From Akkermansiaceae bacterium (lineage in GTDB: Bacteria; Verrucomicrobiota; Verrucomicrobiia; Verrucomicrobiales; DEV007): 35,199 nt of DNA. Location: contig JACKQC010000033.1 in NCBI GenBank assembly GCA_024233085.1, positions 1 through 35,199 on the forward strand. The letters are read 5' to 3'. A program made the position numbers and the translations under genes. Shown here one piece after another: positions 1 to 8,365 of the stretch (within the stretch, counting starts at the first letter, position 1; the number at the start of each line of letters is the position of its first letter). Below the pieces are notes generated by a model. That model ran no database searches, was not told the DNA's origin, and was given only the letters and a program-made list of their open reading frames with translations.

Positions 1-324
1 AGTGTCATACCCCAACGCTACGACGAATATGACCCCGGCCCGGTCAAGAGGGGCTCCGCTTGACGCTTACGTTTTTAAGCCCGGCATTCGCGTTCTTTCG
101 CGTCCATTCGCGGTTTCCTTTTCCGAATCCGGCCCCCTCCCTTGTGGCCGCGAGCGTGAGCGAGTGGACCGCTTCGCCCCGGCGCGCCCGCATTGACTCG
201 CCCACCCGATTTCGGTTCAGGAGGCGACGGCCCGTTTTCCGGTGTTTTTGTCAACACCGGTGACCGAAAACCGCTCAATGGCGGGCATCTTCCGATTGAG
301 AGATGGAATCTGAATCCGCGCCCT
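1..324. other. non-coding stretch downstream of the DUF1080-cytochrome gene
   Basis: I see no credible gene here. The short open frames on both strands are rich in Arg, Pro and Ser, lack any recognisable domain and look like GC-driven chance frames. The stretch lies 3' of the minus-strand gene that ends at 325. Its only structured part is the inverted repeat at 239-260, listed separately. A partial gene entering from the left edge cannot be excluded for the first few dozen bases. Confidence 0.5.
239..260 (-). terminator. hairpin downstream of the 325-3717 gene
   Basis: CCGGTGTT at 239-246 and AACACCGG at 253-260 form a perfect 8-bp inverted repeat with a 6-nt loop. It lies about 65 nt past the stop codon of the minus-strand gene. 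There is no T-tract on the exit side in either direction, so it is not a classical intrinsic terminator. It could be an mRNA-end stabiliser, a factor-dependent stop signal or chance. Confidence 0.3.
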
Positions 325-3300
325 TCATTTCCCAAACATCCCGTTCCCCCGGTCGCCGCCGCTGAGGACGTAGGCGACGAGGTCGAGGATCTCGTCTTGG
401 TTCAGCATGGCGAGCAGCATGGGCGGCATGGGGGACACGGGGCTGGGCTCGATGCTTTTCACCAGCTTGCGGTCGATGTTTTCGCGCTGGTTGGGGTCGG
501 AGAGGTCGGTGTTGAGGGTGACGTTGTCGCCGCTGAGGTTCACGACCACCCCGGTGACGCTGGTGCCGTCGTTCTTGGTGACGACGATGGGGGCGAACTG
601 CTCGTTGATCACTTTGCTGGGATTGATGATCTGGTCGAGGAGGTCGTGCGGGCTGTAGCGTCCGCCGGCGCCGGTGAGGTCGGGGCCGTTCATGCCGCCG
701 GCATTGTCGAAGCGGTGGCAGGCGTAACAGGCGGCGGCGGCGAACATCTTGCGCCCATTGTCGAAGTCGCGCCCCTTCAGGCCAGTCTGGGCGGCGGCGC
801 TGAGTTCCTCCAGGGTCCACACCTTCGGGGTGCGCCCGGCGAAGATGGCACCGGCGACCTCGATGGCTGACTTGCGCTCGGGTTTCTGGGCGATGAGAGC
901 GGCAAACTGTTTGTTTTCGGCGTCGGTGAAGGTGGTGAGAGTGTCGTTGCGGATGAACTCGATGAACTTGTCGAAGCTGGCACCGCCCTTGTAGTTGGCG
1001 GCCTTGAGGAACCATTCGAGCTGCTGTTTCCGCAGTTCCGGGGTCCAGCCGGCCTTGAGGAAACGCAGGCTGCGGGCGTACTCCATCTGCGGCTCCTGGC
1101 TGGGGGCGGCGGCGATGAGGGCCATGCCTTTGGCGGCAGCGTGCGGGGCCTGCAGGTAGGCGAGGGTCTCGGTGAGGAGCCAATTTTCCGGGAAGTTGTC
1201 GGCGGGATAGGCGGCGTCGAGCGCGGCGACCAACTTTGCTACGGTGGCGTCGTCGGGATTGCCGAAGCGGTGCAGCACGATCTCGGCGAGGCGCACGTAG
1301 GCGAGTCGCTCGCGGGACGCGAGGCCGGCGTAGTCGAGCTTCAACAGGGCGCCGAAAATCTGGTCACGGGTGGTGGTGTCGATGGTGGCTCCGTCGGGAC
1401 GGTGATCGGGACAGGCGCCGGTGAGCCGGGCGAGGGCGAGCAGGGCGGGCAACTGCCGGCCGGGCAAGGTCTCGGCGAGGGCCTTGTCCTTCCACTCGGC
1501 GACGGGCTGGTGCTCCAGGGCGATGCGGGCGGCCCAGGCGACGAAGCGGTCCTCGTGATCGAGCCGCGGCCATGCGGCGGCGACGGCATTCGAATCGGGC
1601 TTGCCGTGAAATTTTTCCAAATCGCGGCGGAGTTGAACCAGTTTCGACGGCGTCGACGAGGTCTGGGGAATGGGTGCAGTGTCCTCCGATCCGGTGTAGG
1701 TGACGCGGTAGAGGCCGGACTGCACGCGGCGGCCGCCGATGGCGAAATACATGGCGCCATCCTTCGGGTGGATCAGCGCGTCGGTTAAAGGCAGCGGGGA
1801 GCCGGTGATGAAGTCTTCCTTCGTCGCGGTGTAGCTGGCGCCCTCCGGCTCGAGATGGACGGCATAAAGTCGCCCCCAGCTCCAGTCGAGCACGTAGAAG
1901 GCGCGCTGGTATTTGGCGGGGAATTTCGCCCCGTAGCCGAAGGTGGTGCCGGTGGGCGAGCCGGGTCCGATGTTCAGCACCGGCGGCAGGCTGTCGGGAT
2001 AAAACTCTGGATACTTGCCCGCCCCGTTGCGCCAGCCGAACTCCGCGCCGCTGACGACATGGCACACCCGGGTGGGACGGTACCACGGGGTGTTGAAGTC
2101 GTATTCCATGTCGGCGTCATAGGTGAACAACTCGCCGTCGAGGTTCACTCCCGCGCCGTAGATGTTCCGAAAGCCGGAGGCAAAGATCTCGAACCGCTTT
2201 CCCTCGGGATCGAGGCGATAGACGATCCCGCCCGGCGCCAGCACGGAACGATTGTGGCCGCGTCCGTCGGGCATGCGGGGCAGGAGGTGATCGTCGCCCC
2301 AGATTTTCTTCACCGGCGAAGTGTCGACCGTCTCGGTGAGGATAGCGTTATTGCCACAGACGAGGTAGAGGCCTTTTCCGTCGGGCGTGACCAGCACCTT
2401 GTGCACGCCATGGTCGCTGCCGGAATCGATCCCGCGGAGCAGCTCGACTTTGTCGGGCATGTCGTCGCCGTCGCTGTCGGAGATGCGGTAGAGACCGCTC
2501 TGCATCTTCTTTTCGTAGTCATTCACCCCGGCGTAGATCGCGCCGAAAGCCCAGGTCATGCCATTGATGGCGCGGATGTTCACCGGCACCTTTTTCACGT
2601 CGGCCGCCTTCAGCGGCTGGCCCGCCGCCGGGGCGGGGAAACGGTAGAGGTCGCCATACTGGTCGCTCGCATAGATGCGGCCTTTGTCGTCGGCACAGAG
2701 CGCCACCCAGGATCCCTGGTCGCCGCCGGGCACGGAGTAGAGCAGCTCGACCTTGAAGCCATCGAGCGCCTTGATGCGGCCGACCGGAGTCGCCACGTTC
2801 TCGCCGATGGCCGGTCCGACGGAATCGGGGCGTTTCGGCTTGGCCTTCGCATTGGCCGCGGCGGCCTGCGGCGCGGGGGCCGCCTTGCCCTTGCCTTTAC
2901 CGGGAGCGGCCTTCGGATTCGGCTGCCCCTTGGCAGGTCCCTTGGCCTTGCCCTTGGCGGGCGGAGCGGGCTTTTCGATCTTCTGGGCGTCGTTCGGAAT
3001 GTTCGACTTGGCGAAGGGAATCACGCCGCCGTCGGGCAGCTCCTTGAACATCACGTCCTTGATCTGCACGTTCATGGCCGGACCGCGATGAATCTGGAAG
3101 GCGAGCAGGCCTTCGAGTTCGCGCTCGGCTTCCTCGTGATCGACGAGGTCGATGGTGACCTGGCCATTGAGCTTGTGAATGAGGTGATTGCCCTGCGCGA
3201 TCACCGTGTATTCGTTCCACTCGGCCACATCGACCGTGACCGGATCGCGCTCCGCCACGAGCCAGCGCGCGCCCTGCGGATCGATCACGACGCTCTGCCC

Positions 3301-3717
3301 ATTCTGGCAAATGATGCCGCGTCCGCGCTCGTCATAGACCATGGCGTTGTTCGCCGGGGTGGGATGGACATCACACTGGTATCCCCCGACGGACCACTTG
3401 CCGACCTCGGGCAGCTCGGCGCTGCGGTACTGGATGCCAGTGTTGTTGCCGGACTGCTTGATCTTCACCCGCAGCTCGAAGTTCTTCACCTTGCCGCCGC
3501 GCCAGACGAGGAACTGGTTGTAGCTGAGCTGTTCCGGACCCGTGGTCTTGCCGGTGATGCAGCCGTCCTCCACGCTCCAAAGCTCGGGATTGCCATCCCA
3601 ACCGGTGAGGTCCTTGCCATTGAACAGCGGACGAAAGCCATCATCGGCGGCAGACAGCGAACCGGCGCAACAGAGCGCGGCGAAGGCGGTAAACGAGAAA
3701 CGTGACAGGGTTTTCAT
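325..3717 (-). CDS. secreted DUF1080 - beta-propeller - HEAT - PVC-type cytochrome c fusion
   Basis: A 1130-aa exported protein. Residues 1-24 are a signal peptide. Residues about 25-228 are a DUF1080 (3-keto-disaccharide hydrolase-like, ConA fold) domain, with the typical opening FRPLFNGKDLTGW. Residues about 236-300 are a Lys/Pro/Ala/Gly linker. A glucose dehydrogenase-like beta-propeller follows, then helical HEAT-like repeats, then a C-terminal PVC-type haem domain with CYACH at 997-1001 and a Met-rich stretch (SPMPPM) that may supply the sixth ligand. By family knowledge such proteins act outside the cytoplasm on sugar derivatives and pass electrons through the haem. The substrate is unknown. 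I chose ATG 3717 because the signal peptide begins there; the frame runs open for 33 codons upstream without a leader-like sequence. It lies 105 bp behind the PQQ-propeller gene on the same strand, so they may be cotranscribed. Confidence 0.9.
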   Translation of the reverse strand: MKTLSRFSFTAFAALCCAGSLSAADDGFRPLFNGKDLTGWDGNPELWSVEDGCITGKTTGPEQLSYNQFLVWRGGKVKNFELRVKIKQSGNNTGIQYRSAELPEVGKWSVGGYQCDVHPTPANNAMVYDERGRGIICQNGQSVVIDPQGARWLVAERDPVTVDVAEWNEYTVIAQGNHLIHKLNGQVTIDLVDHEEAERELEGLLAFQIHRGPAMNVQIKDVMFKELPDGGVIPFAKSNIPNDAQKIEKPAPPAKGKAKGPAKGQPNPKAAPGKGKGKAAPAPQAAAANAKAKPKRPDSVGPAIGENVATPVGRIKALDGFKVELLYSVPGGDQGSWVALCADDKGRIYASDQYGDLYRFPAPAAGQPLKAADVKKVPVNIRAINGMTWAFGAIYAGVNDYEKKMQSGLYRISDSDGDDMPDKVELLRGIDSGSDHGVHKVLVTPDGKGLYLVCGNNAILTETVDTSPVKKIWGDDHLLPRMPDGRGHNRSVLAPGGIVYRLDPEGKRFEIFASGFRNIYGAGVNLDGELFTYDADMEYDFNTPWYRPTRVCHVVSGAEFGWRNGAGKYPEFYPDSLPPVLNIGPGSPTGTTFGYGAKFPAKYQRAFYVLDWSWGRLYAVHLEPEGASYTATKEDFITGSPLPLTDALIHPKDGAMYFAIGGRRVQSGLYRVTYTGSEDTAPIPQTSSTPSKLVQLRRDLEKFHGKPDSNAVAAAWPRLDHEDRFVAWAARIALEHQPVAEWKDKALAETLPGRQLPALLALARLTGACPDHRPDGATIDTTTRDQIFGALLKLDYAGLASRERLAYVRLAEIVLHRFGNPDDATVAKLVAALDAAYPADNFPENWLLTETLAYLQAPHAAAKGMALIAAAPSQEPQMEYARSLRFLKAGWTPELRKQQLEWFLKAANYKGGASFDKFIEFIRNDTLTTFTDAENKQFAALIAQKPERKSAIEVAGAIFAGRTPKVWTLEELSAAAQTGLKGRDFDNGRKMFAAAACYACHRFDNAGGMNGPDLTGAGGRYSPHDLLDQIINPSKVINEQFAPIVVTKNDGTSVTGVVVNLSGDNVTLNTDLSDPNQRENIDRKLVKSIEPSPVSPMPPMLLAMLNQDEILDLVAYVLSGGDRGNGMFGK

Positions 3718-3822
3718 GGGGACCGAGAGATACCGGAAAAGACGGTCCCACGCAAAAGGGAAATCGGGTTTCCTGCGGCGTGATGAGGGAAGCAGAATCG
3801 GCCAAAAACGCGACACCGCGCC

Positions 3823-5370
3823 TCAACGTTTCCCGATGCAGATCAGTTCCCGAATCGTGTGGCCAAAAATCCGCCCATCCTCCACGAGGAGGCTGGCCCG
3901 AGTGTAGGCCTCGCCAACGGGGCCGAGATCGTTGATGGCAACGACCGCGGATTCGTCGAGCGTCGGCGCGTTCCAATCAATGACATAGACCGTGCCGTTC
4001 ATCACCGGAACGTAGAGATTCGGCCCCGCCGCCATCGGCGTCGGCGAAGCGATGTGTCCCCATCCGCTGCCGGTGGATCTTGCGTCGCCCATCACGACAA
4101 AGCCGCGCGAGTTTTTCACCGAGTTTGGGACGAGGGTCTGCTTTTCCAGCTTTGGTGAAGCCTTGTCCCTAGGTTCAATATACCAGAGGAATTGGTCCTC
4201 TCCATCGTTGTTCCGTCCCAGTTGAATGGGCAACTCCAGGTATTCCACCGCGCCGGTCTCGACCTGAACGCGCCCCAGGTAGGGCCGGGTGTAGCCGCGG
4301 AAATAATGCCAGGGACCGACCAGCAGATTCGATGTCTGAGTGATCATCCGGGTGGCCTTCGGCGGAATCGTCTCGACCTCGGTGACCCGCGCCCCGTCCT
4401 TCCATCGCCTCACCGCAACGTTTTCCAAAATATTCACCCGGCGCAGGATCTTTCCCGTCAGGGCATCGACCGAGAGATGCTCCCCCTCGTGAAACAGGTG
4501 CACCTCATCCTTCCAGATCCGGAAACTCATCGTGGCCATGAACCCCTCCAGCGGAAGCGACCACAGGGTGTGGCCGTCGGAGAGGTCGACCATCGAGATG
4601 CCGTCCGGCTTTTCCGGAGGCCCATGTCCGCCGCCACGTCCCACCACCGCCACGGCCCGGCCGTCGGAGAGCCGCTGCGGCAGAATCGCGCACCCCATGT
4701 TGACGCCGCACCCGGTCGTCCAAACGACCTCACCCGTCTCAAGGTCGAGCGCTTGGAGCTGGGTCCACATTTCCAGCGGCGCATCGGCATAGGCGTGGGA
4801 AAACTCGCCCGTCGGCTCTGGCGGATAGACCTGGCGGGTGAAGACATATTTGCCCTCGTGCACGAAGGGCAGCGTGCGCGCCACGGTGAGCGTCTCTCGA
4901 TTCCAAAGGGGATTTCCGTCCAAGTCGAAGCAGGCGATCGCGCCGGACGCGCTGGCAAACACCACGCGCCCGCCCTCGCACACCGCCGGCGGCGAAGTGC
5001 TGTCGCCAAAGCAACCCGAGAGACGCTGCGGATGTTTCCCGGGCATGTCCCGCCGCCACAGGACCTTTCCCGTGGCTGCATCGCAGCACCACGCCACGAT
5101 GTCCGTGCCTGTCTTCGCATCGGCTTCGACGGGCTTCATCGTGGAAAAGAACACTCGCCCCCCGGCCACCACCGGCGTGTTCTGACCCGTTTCAGGCAGG
5201 GTCACTTTCCAGACAACGTTCTCGCCGCGGACCACGCTCCAACGCGTCGGCGCCGACTCCGCACCGATCGGCCAATCGGCAGCAAGTGAAGCGCCGAATC
5301 CCAAAGTGGTCGCCAGCAAAAGCGCCAAAAGGAGCGGAGGAATCGTCTTCAACCGATGTCGGAAGTTCAT
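3823..5370 (-). CDS. secreted PQQ-type (BamB-like) beta-propeller protein
   Basis: A 515-aa protein with a signal peptide (basic start, then a Leu-rich core, cleavage near SLAADWP). Repeated blade motifs of the PQQ propeller type follow, such as ATGKVLWRRD, LDGNPLWNRE, LETGEVVWTT and LSDGHTLWSL. The fold is an eight-bladed-type propeller as in BamB and quinoprotein dehydrogenases. I do not see a cytochrome motif or a clear catalytic quinone site, so it is as likely a binding or scaffold protein as an enzyme. ATG 5370 is preferred over the GTG at 5385 because the hydrophobic leader fits it and GGA lies a few bases upstream. It sits 5' of the DUF1080-cytochrome gene on the same strand, which suggests joint expression. 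This type of lone propeller is common in PVC genomes with large secreted enzyme sets. Confidence 0.85.
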   Translation of the reverse strand: MNFRHRLKTIPPLLLALLLATTLGFGASLAADWPIGAESAPTRWSVVRGENVVWKVTLPETGQNTPVVAGGRVFFSTMKPVEADAKTGTDIVAWCCDAATGKVLWRRDMPGKHPQRLSGCFGDSTSPPAVCEGGRVVFASASGAIACFDLDGNPLWNRETLTVARTLPFVHEGKYVFTRQVYPPEPTGEFSHAYADAPLEMWTQLQALDLETGEVVWTTGCGVNMGCAILPQRLSDGRAVAVVGRGGGHGPPEKPDGISMVDLSDGHTLWSLPLEGFMATMSFRIWKDEVHLFHEGEHLSVDALTGKILRRVNILENVAVRRWKDGARVTEVETIPPKATRMITQTSNLLVGPWHYFRGYTRPYLGRVQVETGAVEYLELPIQLGRNNDGEDQFLWYIEPRDKASPKLEKQTLVPNSVKNSRGFVVMGDARSTGSGWGHIASPTPMAAGPNLYVPVMNGTVYVIDWNAPTLDESAVVAINDLGPVGEAYTRASLLVEDGRIFGHTIRELICIGKR

Positions 5371-5411
5371 ATTTCCGTTAGCCACCCGTGTCCATCCCGC
5401 TCAAAGTTCGG

Positions 5412-5627
5412 TTAAAGGCATGCATTCAACTCTTGCGCCCGTTGCCAGGCGCGATGCCCTCCTTTGCGGAGATTCAGCACGATTTCGCGAACATCCTCGA
5501 CCGTCCTGGGAACGAAATCCGGATTCCACCACCAAAAGCACTCGTGAAAATCCTTCACGGCCTGAAGCGCCATCTCCACCACTTCGGGCGGGACGGGGCG
5601 GGCGGTCTTTGTAGATTCGGCGGGCAT
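5412..5627 (-). CDS. 71-aa protein of unknown function
   Basis: A small acidic-to-neutral soluble protein starting at ATG 5627. Visible features are an aromatic run (CFWWWNPDF) and a C-terminal half with a helical pattern (VREIVLNLRKGGHRAWQRAQEL). I do not assign it to a named family. The ordered hydrophobic pattern and conserved-looking Trp residues suggest a real gene rather than a chance frame. It is 41 bp upstream of the PQQ-propeller gene on the same strand, and 54 bp downstream of a degenerate copy of the 41-bp repeat. Its role is unknown. Confidence 0.55.
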   Translation of the reverse strand: MPAESTKTARPVPPEVVEMALQAVKDFHECFWWWNPDFVPRTVEDVREIVLNLRKGGHRAWQRAQELNACL

Positions 5628-5681
5628 GGCGGGGAGAAGTTACCGCAGTTGCCCCCCGATCTCAAGGTCGCTCGGAGAGCC

Positions 5682-5722
5682 GATCAAACAGGGTTGAGTC
5701 GGCGATCATACCCTATTGAATT
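5682..5722 (+). repeat. 41-bp inverted-repeat element, copy 1 (degenerate)
   Basis: The left arm differs at 2 of 13 positions and the right arm at 4 of 13 from the family arms GACCCAACAGGGT and ACCCTGTTGGGTC. The loop GGTTGAGTCGGCGATCATA-type core is well kept and the 41-nt spacing is exact. The pairing of the arms is partly lost, so this looks like an old copy. It overlaps the last codons and the stop of the minus-strand gene at 5706-6053. Confidence 0.75.
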
Positions 5723-6053
5723 GATTTGCAAGCATCGCAACGACTTCGAATGGTGCAAAAAGGCGCGTTCCTACCGGGACCTCCTCCGCTTTCAAATCGG
5801 GCAGACATACGGTAACTCGCCATCGACGGTCGATTGAGACATCTGGGTCTCGAATGTTGAAATGCGACAATTGAAAAATCGCACGCGCTTCAAAACGAAT
5901 TCCGTCCGGAATTTCCAAAATCACAGTCTCTGTTCGTGATTTCCAATTTCTCCCCGGGACGGAGAAATCTGGCGACAAAACCAAACCTCGTTCCTGAATT
6001 TGGAAGAGATCCTTAACCACAAGGAGAAGCTGCAAATCGCTCGGGAGGTTCAT
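5706..6053 (-). CDS. small EF-Tu domain 2-like protein (second of pair)
   Basis: A 115-aa protein starting at ATG 6053, which overlaps the stop of the preceding gene (ATGA), so translation is probably coupled. The N-terminal part contains VKDLFQIQERGLVLSPDF. This resembles the start of the EF-Tu second beta-barrel domain (V-x-D-x-F-x-I-x-x-R-G), but without any GTP-binding domain. The rest is beta-rich. Its function is unknown; stand-alone barrels of this sort are usually annotated as hypothetical or elongation-factor-like. Base composition is visibly AT-richer than the flanking sulfatase and propeller genes. The C-terminal codons (NQFNRV) come from the degenerate 41-bp repeat, so the original C-terminus may have been changed by the repeat. 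Confidence 0.6.
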   Translation of the reverse strand: MNLPSDLQLLLVVKDLFQIQERGLVLSPDFSVPGRNWKSRTETVILEIPDGIRFEARAIFQLSHFNIRDPDVSIDRRWRVTVCLPDLKAEEVPVGTRLFAPFEVVAMLANQFNRV

Positions 6054-6346
6054 TTGGATTCGGTCACCTCCAATACTTCGCTCCCTGAATTCAATTTCTC
6101 CAACCGCAATCCCTCCCCCATTCCTGGTTGATCTCGTATGACGAGGCCAATGTGGCTAATTCTTTCCGCAATACGGTCGACAAATTCAATCGCTTCGATC
6201 TTCACCGCCACCGAAAGGCCACCATCCAATGGAATTTGGACCGCCATTCCTTTGCGAATCACGCCTTCAACAACGTCACCGAAAACCACCGTTACAGGCC
6301 CATCCCTGTCGATTCGAAACATTCCCTTGGCGAGAAACCGAGTCAT
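6050..6346 (-). CDS. small EF-Tu domain 2-like protein (first of pair)
   Basis: A 98-aa soluble protein starting at ATG 6346. It contains GMFRIDRDGPVTVVFGDV followed by a segment resembling the EF-Tu domain 2 pattern G-x-V-x-x-G-x-I-x-x-G-x-x-V. No P-loop or G-domain is present, so it is not a translation factor by itself. The role is unknown; a barrel that binds RNA, protein or ligand is possible but not shown. It begins 21 bp after the sulfatase stop codon on the same strand and ends in a 4-nt overlap with the next barrel gene, so the pair is almost certainly one unit. The region is AT-richer than its neighbours, which suggests separate origin. Confidence 0.6.
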   Translation of the reverse strand: MTRFLAKGMFRIDRDGPVTVVFGDVVEGVIRKGMAVQIPLDGGLSVAVKIEAIEFVDRIAERISHIGLVIRDQPGMGEGLRLEKLNSGSEVLEVTESK

Positions 6347-6367
6347 AGTCGCATTCTGTATCGCTTC

Positions 6368-7924
6368 CTACTCCTTCACCAGCGGCAGCGAATCGACCAT
6401 CTTGGCGTCGGTGCGTTTCAGCTCGGCGAGGGTGGCGGCGCGGAGTTGTTTCAGCGTGTCAGCATGGGCGGAATCGGCGGCGAGGTTGGTCAATTCGTTG
6501 GGATCGGTGAGGAGATCGTAGAGTTCCTCTGGCTCGTTGGGATTGAGGGTGCGGATGTATTTGTACGGGCGCTGAACGATCATCACGTACCAGGGGATGC
6601 CGGCCTTGTGGACGTTGGCGGGCGGATCAGGGACCCGGTCGCAGTCGGCGCCGAACTTGTCGGCGGTGAAGGGCATTATCGTGGTGTGCGGCCAGACGGT
6701 GTCGGGATTTCTCAACAGGGGCGTCAGGTCGTGGCCGTGCATTTTCCATGGGAGGTCGATCCCGGCAAAGCTCAGAAAGGTGGGCGGCAGATCCACCCCG
6801 CCGACCGCGGTACGGCACACTTTTCCCTCGGGCAGCGTGCCGGGCATGGAAATGATGAGCGGCGAACGGATGTTCGCGTCGTAGGGCGCGAGCTTGGCGC
6901 GGAAGCCATGCTGCCCCCAGGCGTATCCCTGGTCGGCGGTGAGGACGACGAGGGTGTTGGCCAGTTGGCCGGTATCCTCGAGGGCCTTCAGCACCTGGCC
7001 GATCCCTTCGTCGAGGGCGCGCACCGCCTGGTGATACTGGCGCGACCATTCGTTCAGGGTGCGCCCGCGGTCGCGCTCGAAGTTGTCGCCGATTTCGCTG
7101 CCGATGGCCTTGTCGCTGAGCACCGGGTCACCGGTGGGGCCCTTCTCCCAGGCGGCGATCTTCTGCATATAGCCGGGTTTGCCGGCTCGGGGCGGATAGA
7201 TGTCGGCCGGCGTGGCGACGGTAACGCCGGGATAGTCGTTGAGATGGCGCTCGGCCGGCAGGTAGGGGGCATGCACGCCGCCGTAGCAAAGCCAGAGATA
7301 CCAGGGCTTGGAGGCGTCGCGATGTTTACCCTCGATGTAATCCACCGCCCAGCGCGTGTAGTTGTCGGTGGAATAACCGGGCACCACTTTCGGCTCGCCT
7401 CCGTCGATCGAGAGCAATTGATCGTAATAGTAGTTCGGCGCGTTGTCCGGATGCGCCGGGCGGTTCCACACGATCTGGTGGTCCCAATCGCGCCCGAATC
7501 CCGCGTCCGTGCCGGAATGCCACTTGCCGATCTGGGCGGTGTGGTAGCCGTTTTTCCGCATCACGGCGGGAACGAAGGGCAACTGTTCCGGGTCGTATTC
7601 GCTGCCGGGATAGGGCCCCTCCATCCGCATCGTCTTCGCGCCATACTGATGAAGGCCAGTCAGCATCGTGACCCGCGACGGCATGCACCAAGTGCCGATG
7701 TAGGCATGGGTAAAGCGGACCCCGCGCGCCGCGAGCCGGTCAATGTTCGGCGTTTTCGCCCACGACTCGGCATGCTCGTAGCAGGACACCGTGCGGTAGG
7801 AGTGGTCGTCGGTGTAGATGAACAGGATGTTGGGACGGCTCTCGGCGGCGCGGAGGAGGGAACCGCAGCAGGCGAGGAAAACGCAGGGGAGAAAAAGGCG
7901 AACGAGGGCTCGGGGCGGAATCAT
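6368..7924 (-). CDS. secreted sulfatase (S1 family, CMPSR active site)
   Basis: A 518-aa formylglycine-dependent sulfatase that hydrolyses sulfate esters. Residues 1-27 form a signal peptide. The metal-binding start is NILFIYTDDHS. The active-site signature is C80-M-P-S-R, where Cys80 is expected to be oxidised to formylglycine, followed by VTMLTG. IGKWHSG provides the Lys and His of the substrate pocket, and LTADQGYAWGQHG is the second metal-binding Asp segment. Length is normal for the family. ATG 7924 is chosen over ATG 7951 because the leader starts there. The substrate is not evident. It is the first gene of a minus-strand run reaching 325. No maturation enzyme (FGE or anSME) is in this window. 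Confidence 0.92.
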   Translation of the reverse strand: MIPPRALVRLFLPCVFLACCGSLLRAAESRPNILFIYTDDHSYRTVSCYEHAESWAKTPNIDRLAARGVRFTHAYIGTWCMPSRVTMLTGLHQYGAKTMRMEGPYPGSEYDPEQLPFVPAVMRKNGYHTAQIGKWHSGTDAGFGRDWDHQIVWNRPAHPDNAPNYYYDQLLSIDGGEPKVVPGYSTDNYTRWAVDYIEGKHRDASKPWYLWLCYGGVHAPYLPAERHLNDYPGVTVATPADIYPPRAGKPGYMQKIAAWEKGPTGDPVLSDKAIGSEIGDNFERDRGRTLNEWSRQYHQAVRALDEGIGQVLKALEDTGQLANTLVVLTADQGYAWGQHGFRAKLAPYDANIRSPLIISMPGTLPEGKVCRTAVGGVDLPPTFLSFAGIDLPWKMHGHDLTPLLRNPDTVWPHTTIMPFTADKFGADCDRVPDPPANVHKAGIPWYVMIVQRPYKYIRTLNPNEPEELYDLLTDPNELTNLAADSAHADTLKQLRAATLAELKRTDAKMVDSLPLVKE

Positions 7925-8045
7925 GACACGCCATTCATAACGGGAAGGCATCCGGGATGCGAGGACGGAAATGGGCGAAGGGGACAGCGGCCGGTTTTCC
8001 CCATTGAGAAAGCCGGACAGCGGCGAGATAGTTCCTCAATTACTC

Positions 8046-8264
8046 ATGGCTGAACCCAAACCAGACCGATCGAATTGGCGCGTGCTCAAGTGTGACGGTT
8101 TCGAAGGCATGAGCCGCCAGCACACTGTGGATTGGCAGGCCTTGCCTCCTTCGGCCCGTAGCCGGGCCGCCTGGCGAATGGTTGAAGAAGCATGGCGCCT
8201 CAAGGGACGTAACCCGGATGAACTCAGACTACAGAGATCTGTTGCGGTGTTTCGCCGAAGCTGA
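8046..8264 (+). CDS. 72-aa protein of the nucleotidyltransferase-partner type
   Basis: A small protein from ATG 8046. Its C-terminal half (WRMVEEAWRLKGRNPDELRL, then RSVAVFRR) matches the pattern of short proteins typically encoded just upstream of MNT-type nucleotidyltransferases in many bacteria, inferred from memory of that gene pair. It overlaps the start of a nucleotidyltransferase remnant at 8218, as expected for such a pair. The pair is toxin-antitoxin-like in layout, but the partner here is truncated, so this gene may be an orphan or in decay. Confidence 0.6.
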   Translation: MAEPKPDRSNWRVLKCDGFEGMSRQHTVDWQALPPSARSRAAWRMVEEAWRLKGRNPDELRLQRSVAVFRRS

Positions 8265-8334
8265 GGTGCGCTATCTGGTGGTGGGAGGTTACGCGGTCAT
8301 CTTCCACGCGGAACTAGGTCTTTGCGAACCTTGA
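8218..8334 (+). pseudogene. 5' remnant of a nucleotidyltransferase (MNT-like) gene
   Basis: An open frame of only 38 codons starts at ATG 8218. It reads MNSDYRDLLRCF, then VRYLVVGGYAVIFHAE, and ends at TGA 8332. The V-x-Y-L-V-V-G-G-Y-A-V segment is the hallmark start of MNT/AbiEii-type nucleotidyltransferase domains. In intact family members it is followed within about 10 residues by the D-x-D metal-binding motif, which is absent here. The sequence departs from the family after about 32 residues and the sulfatase gene begins 31 bp later. I infer a deletion that removed the rest of the gene. Confidence 0.7.
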
Positions 8335-8365
8335 ACCTCCGCGCCGATTCGCTACGCTGTCGTCC

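Noticed and set aside
1855..3705. 616-codon plus-strand frame antisense to the DUF1080-cytochrome gene
   Set aside because: Composition and position match an antisense shadow; the opposite strand has signal peptide, DUF1080, propeller and haem motifs.
3706..3717. GTGACAGGGTTTTCAT resembling a half arm of the 41-bp repeat
   Set aside because: It is the start of the DUF1080 gene leader, with no second arm and no conserved loop.
6128..8053. 641-codon plus-strand frame antisense to the sulfatase at 6368-7924 and the first EF-Tu-like gene
   Set aside because: The opposite strand carries all sulfatase motifs; this frame has none.
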